Shown here: piece by piece, positions 48,948 to 57,742 of the stretch
How positions within the stretch are numbered: the first letter of the stretch is position 1
How the letters are laid out: the number at the start of each line of letters is the position of its first letter
Assembly: GCF_001483135.1 (NCBI RefSeq)
Contig: NZ_LNAL01000008.1
Coordinates: forward strand, 806,001-870,000
Direction: 5' to 3'
Source of the DNA: Solirubrum puertoriconensis
GTDB taxonomy: Bacteria > Bacteroidota > Bacteroidia > Cytophagales > Hymenobacteraceae
DNA length: 64,000 bases
Notes under the pieces: model-generated
Databases searched by the model: none
What the model saw: the letters and a program-made list of their open reading frames with translations, nothing else
What the model was told of the DNA's origin: nothing
Program-made: the position numbers and the translations under genes

Positions 48948-51314
48948 TTACTTCACTACCAACTTGCGCGTAATCTTCAGCTCGGGTACCGTAATGGTGT
49001 ACAGCCCGCCGGACAGCTGTTTGGTGGGTAGCACGCGGGTGGTGTTTGAGCCGGGGTACAGCTTCATGCCCTGCTGGTGCACCAGGCGGCCGGTTACGTC
49101 GAGCACGCGCAGGCTCACGTCTTGCTCGGTGCCGGTGGTCATCGTTACCTCGATGTGGTCGGCGGCAGCGGGGTTGGGGTAAATCTCCAGGTTGTTAGCC
49201 AACGCTGGGGCTGCCTCAATGCTGCCGGCGGTACCACGCGCCGCGGTAGCCGTGTTGATGGTAGCCGGCGCCGTGTACGTCACCTTAATGAACGCCTTCT
49301 GAGCGGGGTTGGTAGTAGCGTTCTGGCGGGCCCGGATGGTTAGCCAACCATCGGCCGTGGGCGTGTAGGTGCCGGTGAGCGTACCGGTGCCTGAGCGGCT
49401 GCTTACCAGCGTGCCGGCCGAGTTGTAAATGCCCGCTACCAGCGAGTAGGCTCCGTTGGCAGGGTACAGCGTGTACGTAACGGTTTTGTTGGCGCCTACG
49501 TAGATGCGGCCGGCTGTGCGCCATGCCGTAGAGCCAGCGGGCAGTTGACCGCCTTGGCCCAACGAGCGGCTGTCACGGTCTCCTAGGTCATCGGCCAGTT
49601 CCCACTCTTGCGTGGTGGCCAGCGCCGGACGCGAGTAGTTGGTGCTGGCGTTTACGGGCGCCCATACTGAGTAGCCGCGGCGGCCACCGGCCGCCGTACC
49701 GTTGCAGGGCGGCGTATTAATGGCTACCGTCTGCGAAGCGCTTACCGTAACCGTTGCCGTGCCATTGGCACCCGAGTAGTCTTTCAATACCGTACCCGGG
49801 GCAAAGTCGCACGACACGGTGTTGTTCTGCCAAGCCGAGAAGTTATCGTTGATGCCGATGATGGCTTTGGTGCTGCGCTCAATCACCAAGTGGTCGGCGG
49901 CTTGCCAACGCACTTTGTAAGCACCATCCTTGAAGCGCAGGTTCTGGTGGCACCAGATCAGGTTCTCGAGGTCGGAGCGGGTGGGCAGGTCGGCGGTGCT
50001 GGTGGGGCGGTGCGAGTAGCGCTTGCCCGTACTGCCTACGTTAAACAAGTCTTCGAAGAAGATTTGCGGCGAGCCGTCGAGCGCTAAAGCCGCGGCATAC
50101 GTGGCCGAGAGGCGCGGGTCGAACGGATCGATGTGCGGGGCCAGCTCCGAGCCGGTGTTCCAGCCGGTGTAGTTGCCCGTCGAGCCTACTTGCGGACGGA
50201 AGGTGTCGTGGTTGTTCACGAACGGTACCGTACGGTGCACGTACTGGCCGCCCTGGTACACCACGCGGCGGCCTTGCTGGTAACCCGGCAACGAACCGAT
50301 GTCGAAGTTGCCCCCGCCGCTTACGATGTTGTAGAGGCCGTTGCGTAGCGAGAAATCGAAGGTGCCGGCGCGGTCTTGCACATCGGTGCACCATTGATCG
50401 AGCTGCGCCGAGCCGCCTACCCATTCGCCCACGGCAAACATGGCAGCACCGCCGTTGGCCCAACCGGCGTTGGCTTGCAGGTTATAAAGGAAATCTTCGG
50501 TAGCAAAAGCCGGGAAGTGCTTCACCGCATCGAGGCGCACGCCATCAAAGCCCACCTGCTTCTTATACCAAATCATCCAATTACGCGCTTGGGTACGCAT
50601 GTAATCGGCGCTTTGGGCGGGGTTGAAGGTGGCGTTGGAGCTTTGCCCGTACGAGCCGTTGTAGAAGCTCACGTCGGGCCCGAAGTACACGGCGTTCAGG
50701 TCGCCCGAGGTAGAATTGTTGCCCGGGTTGGGGTTGAAGTTCTGCCAGTTTTTGGGCCAGCGGCCCGAGCGGGCTAGGTAGTTGGCGGCATCCTCGGCCG
50801 TAGCTGGCGAGTTGTACGAAACGTAACGGAAGTTTTTGTACTTGCTGGTGGTGTAGTCTTCCCAGGCGGCAGGGTCCTGGCCACCCGCGCCGGTGCTCGA
50901 TCCGGCCCCATCAACGTGGTTGAGTACCACATCTTGCACTACCTCAATGCCGTTGGCGTGTAGCACGGCTACCATGCGCAGTAGCTCGTCTTTAGTGCCC
51001 ATGCGCGTGGCAACAAAGCCCTTTTGGTATTTGTCGCCTAGGTCGTAATGGTCGAAGGGCGAGTAGCCATTGCCCTGGTTGCCGTTCTTAATAGTAGGCG
51101 GAATCCAGACTGCATCCACGCCCATGGCCTTTAGGCGGGGTGCTAGCTCAGCCAAGTAGTTGGCCCAGCCGTTGGGGTAGTTGGAGTTCCAGTAGTCCCA
51201 CCAGAAGCCTTGCAGGACGACCTTTTGAGCTTGTGCTGGATGGCTTGCCAGCAAGGCAAAACCAACCGTAAGCAGCGCCCCCAAGCGGGAGGCTGCACGC
51301 CACATTTTTAACAT
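48948..51314 (-). CDS. Secreted alpha-amylase (GH13) with type IX secretion sorting domain
   Basis: 788 aa from ATG 51312-51314. Signal peptide (GALLTVGFALLASHPAQAQ). The GH13 barrel shows VVLNHVD (His133), nucleophile Asp262 in DGVRLDAVKHF, acid/base Glu297 in AVGEWVGG and Asp370 in VNNHDT, like bacterial maltohexaose-type amylases. After a beta-sandwich part, the last 80 or so residues (LEIYPNPAAADHIEVTM ... GGLYTITV ... KLVVK) are a Por/T9SS C-terminal sorting domain, so it should be carried across the outer membrane and processed or anchored there. Two LacI-type palindromes lie upstream. Confidence 0.94.
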   Translation of the reverse strand: MLKMWRAASRLGALLTVGFALLASHPAQAQKVVLQGFWWDYWNSNYPNGWANYLAELAPRLKAMGVDAVWIPPTIKNGNQGNGYSPFDHYDLGDKYQKGFVATRMGTKDELLRMVAVLHANGIEVVQDVVLNHVDGAGSSTGAGGQDPAAWEDYTTSKYKNFRYVSYNSPATAEDAANYLARSGRWPKNWQNFNPNPGNNSTSGDLNAVYFGPDVSFYNGSYGQSSNATFNPAQSADYMRTQARNWMIWYKKQVGFDGVRLDAVKHFPAFATEDFLYNLQANAGWANGGAAMFAVGEWVGGSAQLDQWCTDVQDRAGTFDFSLRNGLYNIVSGGGNFDIGSLPGYQQGRRVVYQGGQYVHRTVPFVNNHDTFRPQVGSTGNYTGWNTGSELAPHIDPFDPRLSATYAAALALDGSPQIFFEDLFNVGSTGKRYSHRPTSTADLPTRSDLENLIWCHQNLRFKDGAYKVRWQAADHLVIERSTKAIIGINDNFSAWQNNTVSCDFAPGTVLKDYSGANGTATVTVSASQTVAINTPPCNGTAAGGRRGYSVWAPVNASTNYSRPALATTQEWELADDLGDRDSRSLGQGGQLPAGSTAWRTAGRIYVGANKTVTYTLYPANGAYSLVAGIYNSAGTLVSSRSGTGTLTGTYTPTADGWLTIRARQNATTNPAQKAFIKVTYTAPATINTATAARGTAGSIEAAPALANNLEIYPNPAAADHIEVTMTTGTEQDVSLRVLDVTGRLVHQQGMKLYPGSNTTRVLPTKQLSGGLYTITVPELKITRKLVVK

Positions 51315-51409
51315 GTGAGTAGAGGTGTTTTGGGGTGGAGAATGGTTAAGTAGAACAGGACAAAACAGAGGCTTGTCGGGCCGAAAGTTGCGGCATATTT
51401 TTAGTATAA

Positions 51410-51443
51410 GCAAACGATTGCAGCAGCCAGCAACAAACGTTTG
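51410..51443. promoter_or_regulatory. Two LacI-type operator-like palindromes upstream of the amylase
   Basis: GCAAACGATTGC (51410-51421) and CAAACGTTTG (51434-51443) both fit the GCAAACGTTTGC core bound by LacI-family regulators; centres are 23 bp apart, about two helical turns. They lie 95-130 bp before the amylase start. The same gap also precedes the divergent L,D-transpeptidase. No LacI-type gene is in this window. Confidence 0.55.
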
Positions 51444-51582
51444 CAGAAACCCTGTGCTTATCAGCCCGGAATTATTACGCACACCTACTTGTTGAAATAT
51501 TCGTCGCAGCCTATGTGGCATTGGATGCGTATATTCAATAGAAGGCCAGCAAAGGCCAGCTCCGCCGCAGCTAAAACCTCCT

Positions 51583-52422
51583 ATGGAAAAGCAAAGTGTT
51601 GTTCATCGTTTGCGTCTGAAAGCGAAAGCACGCCGCGCCATGCGCCGTGCCTTGCCCTTTGTGGCTTCGCTGTTTCTGGCAACTCCGCTGGCTGCGCCCG
51701 TTAGCTCTACGGCAGCGCGCACGCAGAGTATGTCGGCTACTGCGCCCGTGAAGCGCGTACTCGCAACGGTAATGTTTGCGCAGGGTACGCACCAGCTCTA
51801 CAACGAGCTTAAGCTCAGTGAGCAAGGATTGAACTTTGATGTTTTTGAAAAAGCCTACACAGGCTACCTGAATTTGCGCGCCCAAGGCAAACTCAACGAC
51901 GATCGGCAGTTGCTGACGGTGGTGGATTTCAACTTACCCTCCACCGAAAAGCGCTTGTGGGTGCTCGATTTGGAACAGAAATCAGTGCTGTTTAACACGC
52001 TGGTAGCCCACGGGCACAACTCCGGCGAAAACATGGCTACCAACTTCTCGAACCAGAACGAGTCGAACATGAGCAGCCTCGGTTTCTACGTTACCGACAC
52101 CGAATACTACGGCAAGCACGGCCGTTCGCTGAAGCTCGATGGTGTTGACCTAGGCTACAACGACAACGCCCGCGACCGGGCCGTGGTAATGCACGGAGCC
52201 GAGTACGTGAGCGAAGATTTCATTCGGCAGTTTGGGCGCCTGGGTCGCAGCTTGGGCTGCCCGGCCTTGCCCATGGATCAGTACGCCCAGATTATTGATG
52301 CGGTAGGCGGGGGCACCTGCTTGTTCCTGAACGGCAACTCGCCCGAATACCAATCGCAGTATTTAAATACCGACCTCGCTGCCAACGAATTTGCATCCGT
52401 CGACCTAGGAGAGTCCGTGTAA
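51583..52422 (+). CDS. Murein L,D-transpeptidase catalytic-domain protein (YkuD_2 type)
   Basis: 279 aa. Exported: basic start then FVASLFLATPLAAPVSS. The catalytic core has His204 in VVMHGAEYVSE and Cys226 in GRSLGCPALP, the HG...SxGCP pattern of L,D-transpeptidases; VVDFNLPSTEKRLWVLDL precedes it. Probably cross-links peptidoglycan or acts on related peptides in the periplasm. Divergent from the amylase, convergent with the Ldh-type gene. Confidence 0.9.
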   Translation: MEKQSVVHRLRLKAKARRAMRRALPFVASLFLATPLAAPVSSTAARTQSMSATAPVKRVLATVMFAQGTHQLYNELKLSEQGLNFDVFEKAYTGYLNLRAQGKLNDDRQLLTVVDFNLPSTEKRLWVLDLEQKSVLFNTLVAHGHNSGENMATNFSNQNESNMSSLGFYVTDTEYYGKHGRSLKLDGVDLGYNDNARDRAVVMHGAEYVSEDFIRQFGRLGRSLGCPALPMDQYAQIIDAVGGGTCLFLNGNSPEYQSQYLNTDLAANEFASVDLGESV

Positions 52423-52477
52423 AGGCCTGTTAGGTTACTAGTTACCGATACAAACGAGTTGTGAGTTAGAGGGGAAA

Positions 52478-52523
52478 GAAAAGGCGCATGCGGCAATAGC
52501 CGCATGCGCCTTTTCGATTTTTA
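52478..52523. terminator. Convergent-gene terminator, 17-bp perfect arms
   Basis: Arms 52478-52494 and 52499-52515 with loop AATA, A-rich left and T-rich right flanks. Shared by the L,D-transpeptidase and the Ldh-family gene. Confidence 0.9.
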
Positions 52524-52536
52524 ACCTAGGCAATGT

Positions 52537-53598
52537 TTAGAGCTTCACCCCAAACTTCTCGCCTAAACCGGTGAGGTCGTCGACTACTTTTTGCAGCAGC
52601 TGAATGCCTTCGGTCAGGCGCTGTTCCGTCATGCGGCGCTCCGGGTCGCCGGGGATGAGCACCTGCTGATTGGGCACTGCCTTGGCCTGTCGGAACGTTT
52701 CGATCCAGTTATCCATGTGCGCCTTGAACTCGGCGGCGGGCCGAAAGGCATCCACGCGCATCACCCCGAAGAAATGCCCAATGCCTTGCCCCACCGGGTC
52801 GGCGGGCGGTTGCAGAAACGCCACGAACGGCGGCACCCACGGCCCGTAGTTGGCTCCCGATAGCACCGCCGACAGAATATCAACCGTAGCACCTAAGCCG
52901 TAGCCTTTGTGCGAACCGGTTTCGCCGCCCAGCGGAATCAGCGCGCCACCGTTGCGGGTTTCAGTAGGGTTGGTGCTGCCGTTGCCGTCGCGGTCTTGTA
53001 TCCAGCCGGCGGGAGCGGGTAGGCCTTTGCGCTCCAGTATCTCCATTTTGCCCTGCGCAGCCGTGGTAGTGGCCATATCGAGCACAAACGGCGGCTGCTC
53101 GCCGGCCGGGATGGCTACCGAAATGGGGTTGGTGCCCAGCAGGCGCTCGAGCGAGTAAGTGGGGGCTACCAGCGGAGAGGCGTTGGTGAGGGCAATGCCA
53201 ATCATGTCGTGCGGCAGGGCCAACATAGCGTGGTAACCAGCAATGCCGAAGTGGTTGGAGTTGCGCACGGCTACCCAGCCTGTGCCGGCCACTTGGGCCT
53301 TTTCGATGGCTAAGCGCATGGCCCTAGGTGCTACTACCAGGCCCAAGCCAGCATCACCATCAATCACGGCGGTGCTCGGCGTTTCGTGCACTACGCCAAT
53401 GCGCGGCGTGGCATTAATGCGCTTCGCTTCCCAGAGGCGCACGTAACCGCTCAGGCGCGCCACGCCGTGCGAATCGACGCCGCGCAAATCAGCAGAAAGG
53501 AGGGTTTCGGTAGCTTGGCGGGCATCGTCGGCCGAGCAGCCCATGGCGCGGAACACGCCCTCGGCAAAGTGAAACAGGCGGGTGTACTCGAAAGTCAC
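52537..53598 (-). CDS. Ldh-family (malate/L-lactate dehydrogenase type) NAD(P)-dependent oxidoreductase
   Basis: 353 aa. LLSADLRGVDSHGVARLSGY (catalytic His), GWVAVRNSNHFGIAGYHA, and LDMATTTAAQGKMEIL are the hallmarks of the Ldh_2 fold, unrelated to classical lactate dehydrogenases. GAxIPLGGETGSHKGYGL supplies the further cofactor loop. Substrate (malate, lactate, ureidoglycolate or similar) cannot be told. Follows the Ppx-type gene on the same strand by 70 bp. Confidence 0.9.
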   Translation of the reverse strand: MTFEYTRLFHFAEGVFRAMGCSADDARQATETLLSADLRGVDSHGVARLSGYVRLWEAKRINATPRIGVVHETPSTAVIDGDAGLGLVVAPRAMRLAIEKAQVAGTGWVAVRNSNHFGIAGYHAMLALPHDMIGIALTNASPLVAPTYSLERLLGTNPISVAIPAGEQPPFVLDMATTTAAQGKMEILERKGLPAPAGWIQDRDGNGSTNPTETRNGGALIPLGGETGSHKGYGLGATVDILSAVLSGANYGPWVPPFVAFLQPPADPVGQGIGHFFGVMRVDAFRPAAEFKAHMDNWIETFRQAKAVPNQQVLIPGDPERRMTEQRLTEGIQLLQKVVDDLTGLGEKFGVKL

Positions 53599-53668
53599 GC
53601 GAGAAGCGGAAGAGTGGGGTGAGGGATGTGGCCGCTTTGTGCAGCAGCCCTAGGTGGTGCGAGTTGCG

Positions 53669-54634
53669 TTAGGCACGCGGCGCGTGCAGCATTTCGTACA
53701 GCAGACCTTCTTTGAGTGCATACGCCGAGGCCGTGATGTGCGGCAGGCGGCAGTTCTTCAGCACAAAGTCGATGAGCACGCAGGCCACCACAATCATGTC
53801 GGCGCGTAGGGGCGTCATGCCGGGCAGCTGCAGGCGTTCGGCGTGCGTGAGCGAAAGCAGCTGATCGTAGCTGTGGTAAAAGCTATCGAGCGAAATAGCG
53901 CGGGCGGGCGGCTGGTGCGAAAAGTCCTCGCCGCTGCGTGCGGCCTGCATATCGCCCAGGGTATCAAAAGTGCCCGATGCGCCAATGAGGCTAACCGGCC
54001 TAAAGTGCTCGGCTGCAGCCAGCATAGGTGCTAGCGCGCCGCCAAGAAATTGCTGCTCGGCCTGCACATCGGCGGGCTGCATAGGGTCGTGCCGAAAAAA
54101 CTGATCCAGCAGCCGCTGCGCCCCAATCTCGAAGCTGTGCTTCCAGAAAATGGTGTCGGCGTTGGCAATGATGAACTCCACCGAACCGCCGCCAATGTCC
54201 ATCATCAAATGCGGCTCGGCACCTAGGCGCACGGCCTGCCGAATACCCTGGCAAATCAGCTCGGCTTCGCGGGCGCCAGGTATCACCTCCACCCGAATGC
54301 CGGTTTGCTCGAAAATGTCTTTTACCAGCTCCGTGCCGTTCCGCGCTACCCGCACGGCGCTGGTGGCCGTGGCGCGTACGTCGGTCACTTGGTGCAACTC
54401 TATTTCCTCCTGAAACGCCTGCAGTGTGTGTAGCGCCCGTTGGTATGCCGCGGGCGCAATTTCGCCCTGACTTATGCCACCTTCGCCCAGTTTCACGCCC
54501 ACTTTGGTGCGTAGCAGCACAGTTGGCTCGCCCGCGGCAGGGTGCTGCGGCAGCTCTACGATAAGCAAGTGAAACGTGTTCGTGCCCATGTCAATCAGGG
54601 CCAGGCGCTGGTGGTGTGGGTGATGTTGTGACAC
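53669..54634 (-). CDS. Ppx/GppA-family phosphatase (exopolyphosphatase type)
   Basis: 321 aa. LALIDMGTNTFHLLIVEL (phosphate-1 loop) and MMDIGGGSVEFIIAN (phosphate-2 loop) define the family; VRATATSAVRVARNG lies between. It is the short form lacking the C-terminal HD-type domain. Likely hydrolyses polyphosphate or pppGpp in the cytoplasm. Upstream of the Ldh-type gene on the same strand. Confidence 0.92.
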   Translation of the reverse strand: MSQHHPHHQRLALIDMGTNTFHLLIVELPQHPAAGEPTVLLRTKVGVKLGEGGISQGEIAPAAYQRALHTLQAFQEEIELHQVTDVRATATSAVRVARNGTELVKDIFEQTGIRVEVIPGAREAELICQGIRQAVRLGAEPHLMMDIGGGSVEFIIANADTIFWKHSFEIGAQRLLDQFFRHDPMQPADVQAEQQFLGGALAPMLAAAEHFRPVSLIGASGTFDTLGDMQAARSGEDFSHQPPARAISLDSFYHSYDQLLSLTHAERLQLPGMTPLRADMIVVACVLIDFVLKNCRLPHITASAYALKEGLLYEMLHAPRA

Positions 54635-54751
54635 GCGGTTAGGTAGTAAGTAGCACGAAGCGGGTTACAAGCGGCAGTACGAACGAACGAAGGCAAGCAA
54701 CTATAGGCAGCAAGCAGCAGGTTGTAGGTTCAACTTGCTACGCGGGGCCTT

Positions 54752-55645
54752 CTAGTTGGCAAAGCGGCAGAAAGTACCTAGGGGCAGCTTACGCAGGCCT
54801 TGGTCTTGCAGGTATATCTCGCCGATTTCGCGCTGCTTGCCGAAAGGCGCGTAAATCGTGTCCATGAGGTTATCCAGGATCAACGCCGAAAAACCGATGG
54901 AGTAAAGGTTGATGACGTAGAAGTGGTCCTCGGGGTCGAGCAGCTCGCGGCACAGCTTCAGCATCTCGTTCAATTGGTCTTCGAGCTGCCACTTTTCGCC
55001 GTTCGGTCCGCGGCCGTAAGCGGGCGGATCGAGGATCAGACCTTGGTATTTGTTGCCACGCTTCACCTCGCGCTGCACATACTTAAAGGCATCTTCTACC
55101 AGCCACCGCACACCATCGAGGTTAGAGGCTTCCATGTTGTCGCGGGCCCAAAAGTTTACCTGCTTCACCGAGTCGAGGTGCGTTACGTCGGCGCCGGCGG
55201 CGCGGGCGGCCAAGGTAGCCGCGCCGGTGTAAGCAAACATATTCAGCACTCGCGGCTTGGCGGCGCGGCGCTTCTGGGTTTGCTCGTAAATGAACTGCCA
55301 GTTTGGGTCTTGCTCCGGAAACAGGCCCACGTGCTTAAACGACGACAGCCCTAGGCGGAAACGCAGCTTCAGGCCATCGGGGCGCTCGTAGCTGATTACC
55401 CATTGCTCGGCCATGCCGGGCTTCAGCTTCCAAGAGCCGCGTTCGGTAGCGGCGTTGGCGCCTTTCTCGCGGGTAAAAGTAGCGTGGGCGCGCTGCCATT
55501 CGCTGGCGGGCAGGTGCGGGTCCCACACGGCCTGGGGCTCGGGGCGGCTCAGCACGTAGCGCCCAAAGCGCTCCAGCTTTTGAAAGTTGCCGCTGTCAAT
55601 CAGCTCGTAATCGGGCCAGGGACTGGTGGTCAGGAATGAGTACAT
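54752..55645 (-). CDS. Class I SAM-dependent methyltransferase (RlmI-like)
   Basis: 297 aa. LNMFAYTGAATLAARAAGAD (motif I), VTHLDSVKQVNFWARDNM and LILDPPAYGRGPNGEKW (DPPxxGRGP, motif IV) fit the RlmI/PF10672 class of 23S rRNA-type methyltransferases, in a short form without an N-terminal PUA domain. Target not determined. A minus-strand TACCTTTG lies 35 bp before the start. Confidence 0.85.
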   Translation of the reverse strand: MYSFLTTSPWPDYELIDSGNFQKLERFGRYVLSRPEPQAVWDPHLPASEWQRAHATFTREKGANAATERGSWKLKPGMAEQWVISYERPDGLKLRFRLGLSSFKHVGLFPEQDPNWQFIYEQTQKRRAAKPRVLNMFAYTGAATLAARAAGADVTHLDSVKQVNFWARDNMEASNLDGVRWLVEDAFKYVQREVKRGNKYQGLILDPPAYGRGPNGEKWQLEDQLNEMLKLCRELLDPEDHFYVINLYSIGFSALILDNLMDTIYAPFGKQREIGEIYLQDQGLRKLPLGTFCRFAN

Positions 55646-55649
55646 GCGC

Positions 55650-55657
55650 TACCTTTG
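55650..55657 (+). promoter_or_regulatory. -7 element toward the DinB gene
   Basis: TACCTTTG fits TAnnTTTG on the plus strand, about 85 bp before the DinB ATG. No TTG at the right distance. Confidence 0.42.
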
Positions 55658-55679
55658 ATATACCCCGCAAGCGGGCCGG

Positions 55680-55687
55680 CAAAGGTA
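55680..55687 (-). promoter_or_regulatory. -7 element toward the RlmI-like gene
   Basis: The minus strand reads TACCTTTG, 35 bp before the methyltransferase start. It faces the plus-strand element at 55650, so the two transcripts would overlap at their 5' ends. Confidence 0.45.
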
Positions 55688-55742
55688 CGCTTCCTGATAA
55701 CAAGCCGGTGCGCAGCGGAACAGCAACCTGTACGTGCACTCC

Positions 55743-56225
55743 ATGAGCGAAGTCCACCGCATCATCGATCAACTCCAACTCGCCTTCGGCGGCGACGCGT
55801 GGTCGGGCCCGTCGCTGCAGGCTACTTTGCTAGGTGTTTCGGCTACCCAAGCGGCCATGCATCCGTTGCCGCACGCGCACAGCATTTGGGAGTTGGTGCT
55901 GCACCTCACCACGTGGGCCGATACGGTGCATCAGCGCATTGAGCAGCGCCAGAATGTGCCGCCCGTAGCAGCCGATTGGCCCGCTGCGCCAGCTATACCC
56001 ACCGAGGCCGCATGGCAACAAGCAAACCGCGAACTTTGCCTAGCGCACGAGCGGTTAGTGGCCCAGGCCCAAACCCTGCACGATGCTGACCTAGGGCAAG
56101 TGCTTGGTACGGCGCGCGACCGGGCCGATGGTTCGGGCGTTTCGATTTACGTATTGTTGCACGGCACCGCGCAGCACTACTTGTACCACGCGGGCCAAAT
56201 TGCCTTGCTCCGCAAGCTTCTCTGA
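55743..56225 (+). CDS. DinB-family protein
   Basis: 160 aa four-helix-bundle protein. HAHSIWELVLHLTTWADTVH and HGTAQHYLYHAGQIALLRKL supply the His residues that in DinB/YfiT proteins bind a divalent metal. The family includes thiol transferases and stress proteins; the role here is unknown. ATG 55743 is preferred to a GTG three codons upstream. 18 bp before dapF. Confidence 0.88.
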   Translation: MSEVHRIIDQLQLAFGGDAWSGPSLQATLLGVSATQAAMHPLPHAHSIWELVLHLTTWADTVHQRIEQRQNVPPVAADWPAAPAIPTEAAWQQANRELCLAHERLVAQAQTLHDADLGQVLGTARDRADGSGVSIYVLLHGTAQHYLYHAGQIALLRKLL

Positions 56226-56243
56226 TTTACTTCTGCTTTCAAC

Positions 56244-57032
56244 ATGCGTTTTCACAAATACCAAGGCACCGGCAACGATTTCGTGATGATCGACGACCGG
56301 CAGCGCATTTTTCCGGCCGCCGACAACGCCTTGGTACGTCGCCTCTGCGACCGGCGCCGCGGCATCGGGGCCGATGGCCTCATTCTGCTGCGCACCCTAT
56401 CCGACTACGATTTCGAGATGGTGTACTACAACTCCGATGGGTACGTGGGCTCGATGTGCGGCAACGGCGGCCGTTGCACCGTTGCCTTTGCGCACCGCTT
56501 AGGGGTCATTCAGGACAAAGCCCACTTCCTGGCGGCCGATGGCCCGCATGAAGCCAGCATCGATGCCAACGGCATTGTGCGCCTGCGCATGATTGATGTG
56601 GCCGGTCAGCAGGACACCCCCGACGGCGTGTTTCTGAATACCGGTTCGCCGCACATCGTACGCTTTCTGCCCACCAGCACACTGGCCGAATACAACGTGT
56701 ACGCCGAGGGCCGCGCCGTGCGCTTCGGCGATGCATTTCGGGAGCGAGGCGGTACCAACGTCAACTTCGTAGAAGCCCCCGTAATTGACGGACAACCGTG
56801 GCAAGTGCGCACCTACGAGCGCGGCGTTGAGGACGAAACGTATTCGTGCGGCACCGGCGTAACGGCCGTGGCCTTGGCTGCTGCCCGCCGTGGCGCCGTG
56901 AGCCCGGTGCCGCTGCGCACCATCGGCGGCGATTTATCGGTGTCGTTTGAGTTGCACGCCGATGGCACCTTTACCAACGTGTACCTCAACGGCCCAGCCG
57001 AGTTTGTATTCGAGGGCGATATTGCACTATAA
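56244..57032 (+). CDS. dapF: Diaminopimelate epimerase
   Basis: 262 aa. Interconverts LL- and meso-diaminopimelate for lysine and peptidoglycan. The two catalytic cysteines are in MCGNGGRC (Cys72) and YSCGTGVTA (Cys202). MRFHKYQGTGNDFVMIDD is the standard start. Followed by the GNAT gene after 3 bp. Confidence 0.97.
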   Translation: MRFHKYQGTGNDFVMIDDRQRIFPAADNALVRRLCDRRRGIGADGLILLRTLSDYDFEMVYYNSDGYVGSMCGNGGRCTVAFAHRLGVIQDKAHFLAADGPHEASIDANGIVRLRMIDVAGQQDTPDGVFLNTGSPHIVRFLPTSTLAEYNVYAEGRAVRFGDAFRERGGTNVNFVEAPVIDGQPWQVRTYERGVEDETYSCGTGVTAVALAAARRGAVSPVPLRTIGGDLSVSFELHADGTFTNVYLNGPAEFVFEGDIAL

Positions 57033-57035
57033 CCG

Positions 57036-57563
57036 ATGCTGCGCTCCGAAACGGTCTACTTACGGGCCCTCGAAGCCAACGACATAGGATTTCTCTACGA
57101 AATAGAAAACGACGCGAGCGTGTGGGGCCTTGCCAGCGACACGCTCACGCCCATTTCGCGCCACAACCTGCGGCAGTATTTGGATAATGCCGCTGCCGAC
57201 TTTTACGAAGTGCGGCAAATGCGCTTGGTCATTTGTACTAACGCAAACAAAGAAGCTGTTGGCACCGTCGATTTATTCAACTTCGATCCGCACCATCGGC
57301 GCGCAGCGGTGGGCATAATGGTGGCAAATACGCACCGCCGCCAAGGCTATGCCGCAGAAGCCTTGCAACTACTACTGAAATACGCCCGCCACACCTTGCA
57401 CTTGCACCAAGTGTACTGCACTGTGGCGGCTACCAACAAAGCCAGCTTGCGGTTGTTTAAGGCGGCTGAATTTCGGCGGGTTGGCGTTCGTTATCAATGG
57501 CTTGCCGATGCCGAAGGGTGGCAAGATGCCGTGGAAATGCAGCGATTATTAGCGGGCCAATAG
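57036..57563 (+). CDS. GNAT-family N-acetyltransferase
   Basis: 175 aa. RimJ/RimL-like: YLRALEANDIGFLYEIENDA at the start, VGIMVANTHRRQGYAAEALQ (acetyl-CoA loop RRQGYA) and a late VYCTVAATNKASLRLFKAA. Substrate unknown. Tightly coupled to dapF (3-bp gap). Its stop lies inside the loop of its own terminator. Confidence 0.92.
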   Translation: MLRSETVYLRALEANDIGFLYEIENDASVWGLASDTLTPISRHNLRQYLDNAAADFYEVRQMRLVICTNANKEAVGTVDLFNFDPHHRRAAVGIMVANTHRRQGYAAEALQLLLKYARHTLHLHQVYCTVAATNKASLRLFKAAEFRRVGVRYQWLADAEGWQDAVEMQRLLAGQ

Positions 57564-57576
57564 GCCCGCTTTTTTG
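57551..57576 (+). terminator. Terminator overlapping the GNAT stop codon
   Basis: AGCGGGCC (57551-57558) pairs with GGCCCGCT (57563-57570) over AATA, followed by TTTTTT. The gene's TAG (57561-57563) is in and next to the loop. Confidence 0.9.
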
Positions 57577-57742
57577 TTGCCCCTAGGTGTAGTAGCAGAG
57601 TGCAAGTTGCTCCAGGTAGCATCCTTTTTGAGTCGGCTTGCGTATGCTCTTATGCCGTGCTTGGTGAGCGGGTCGTGTTCTCACCGAGCCACTTGACTTC
57701 CCACCACGCCGTATCGCCAAAACACTTTTGACGCTCTTTCGC

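Noticed and set aside
51315-51521. 69-codon N-terminal extension of the alpha-amylase
   Set aside because: It covers the operator-like region and lacks a signal peptide at its start; the ATG at 51314 is directly followed by a good signal peptide.
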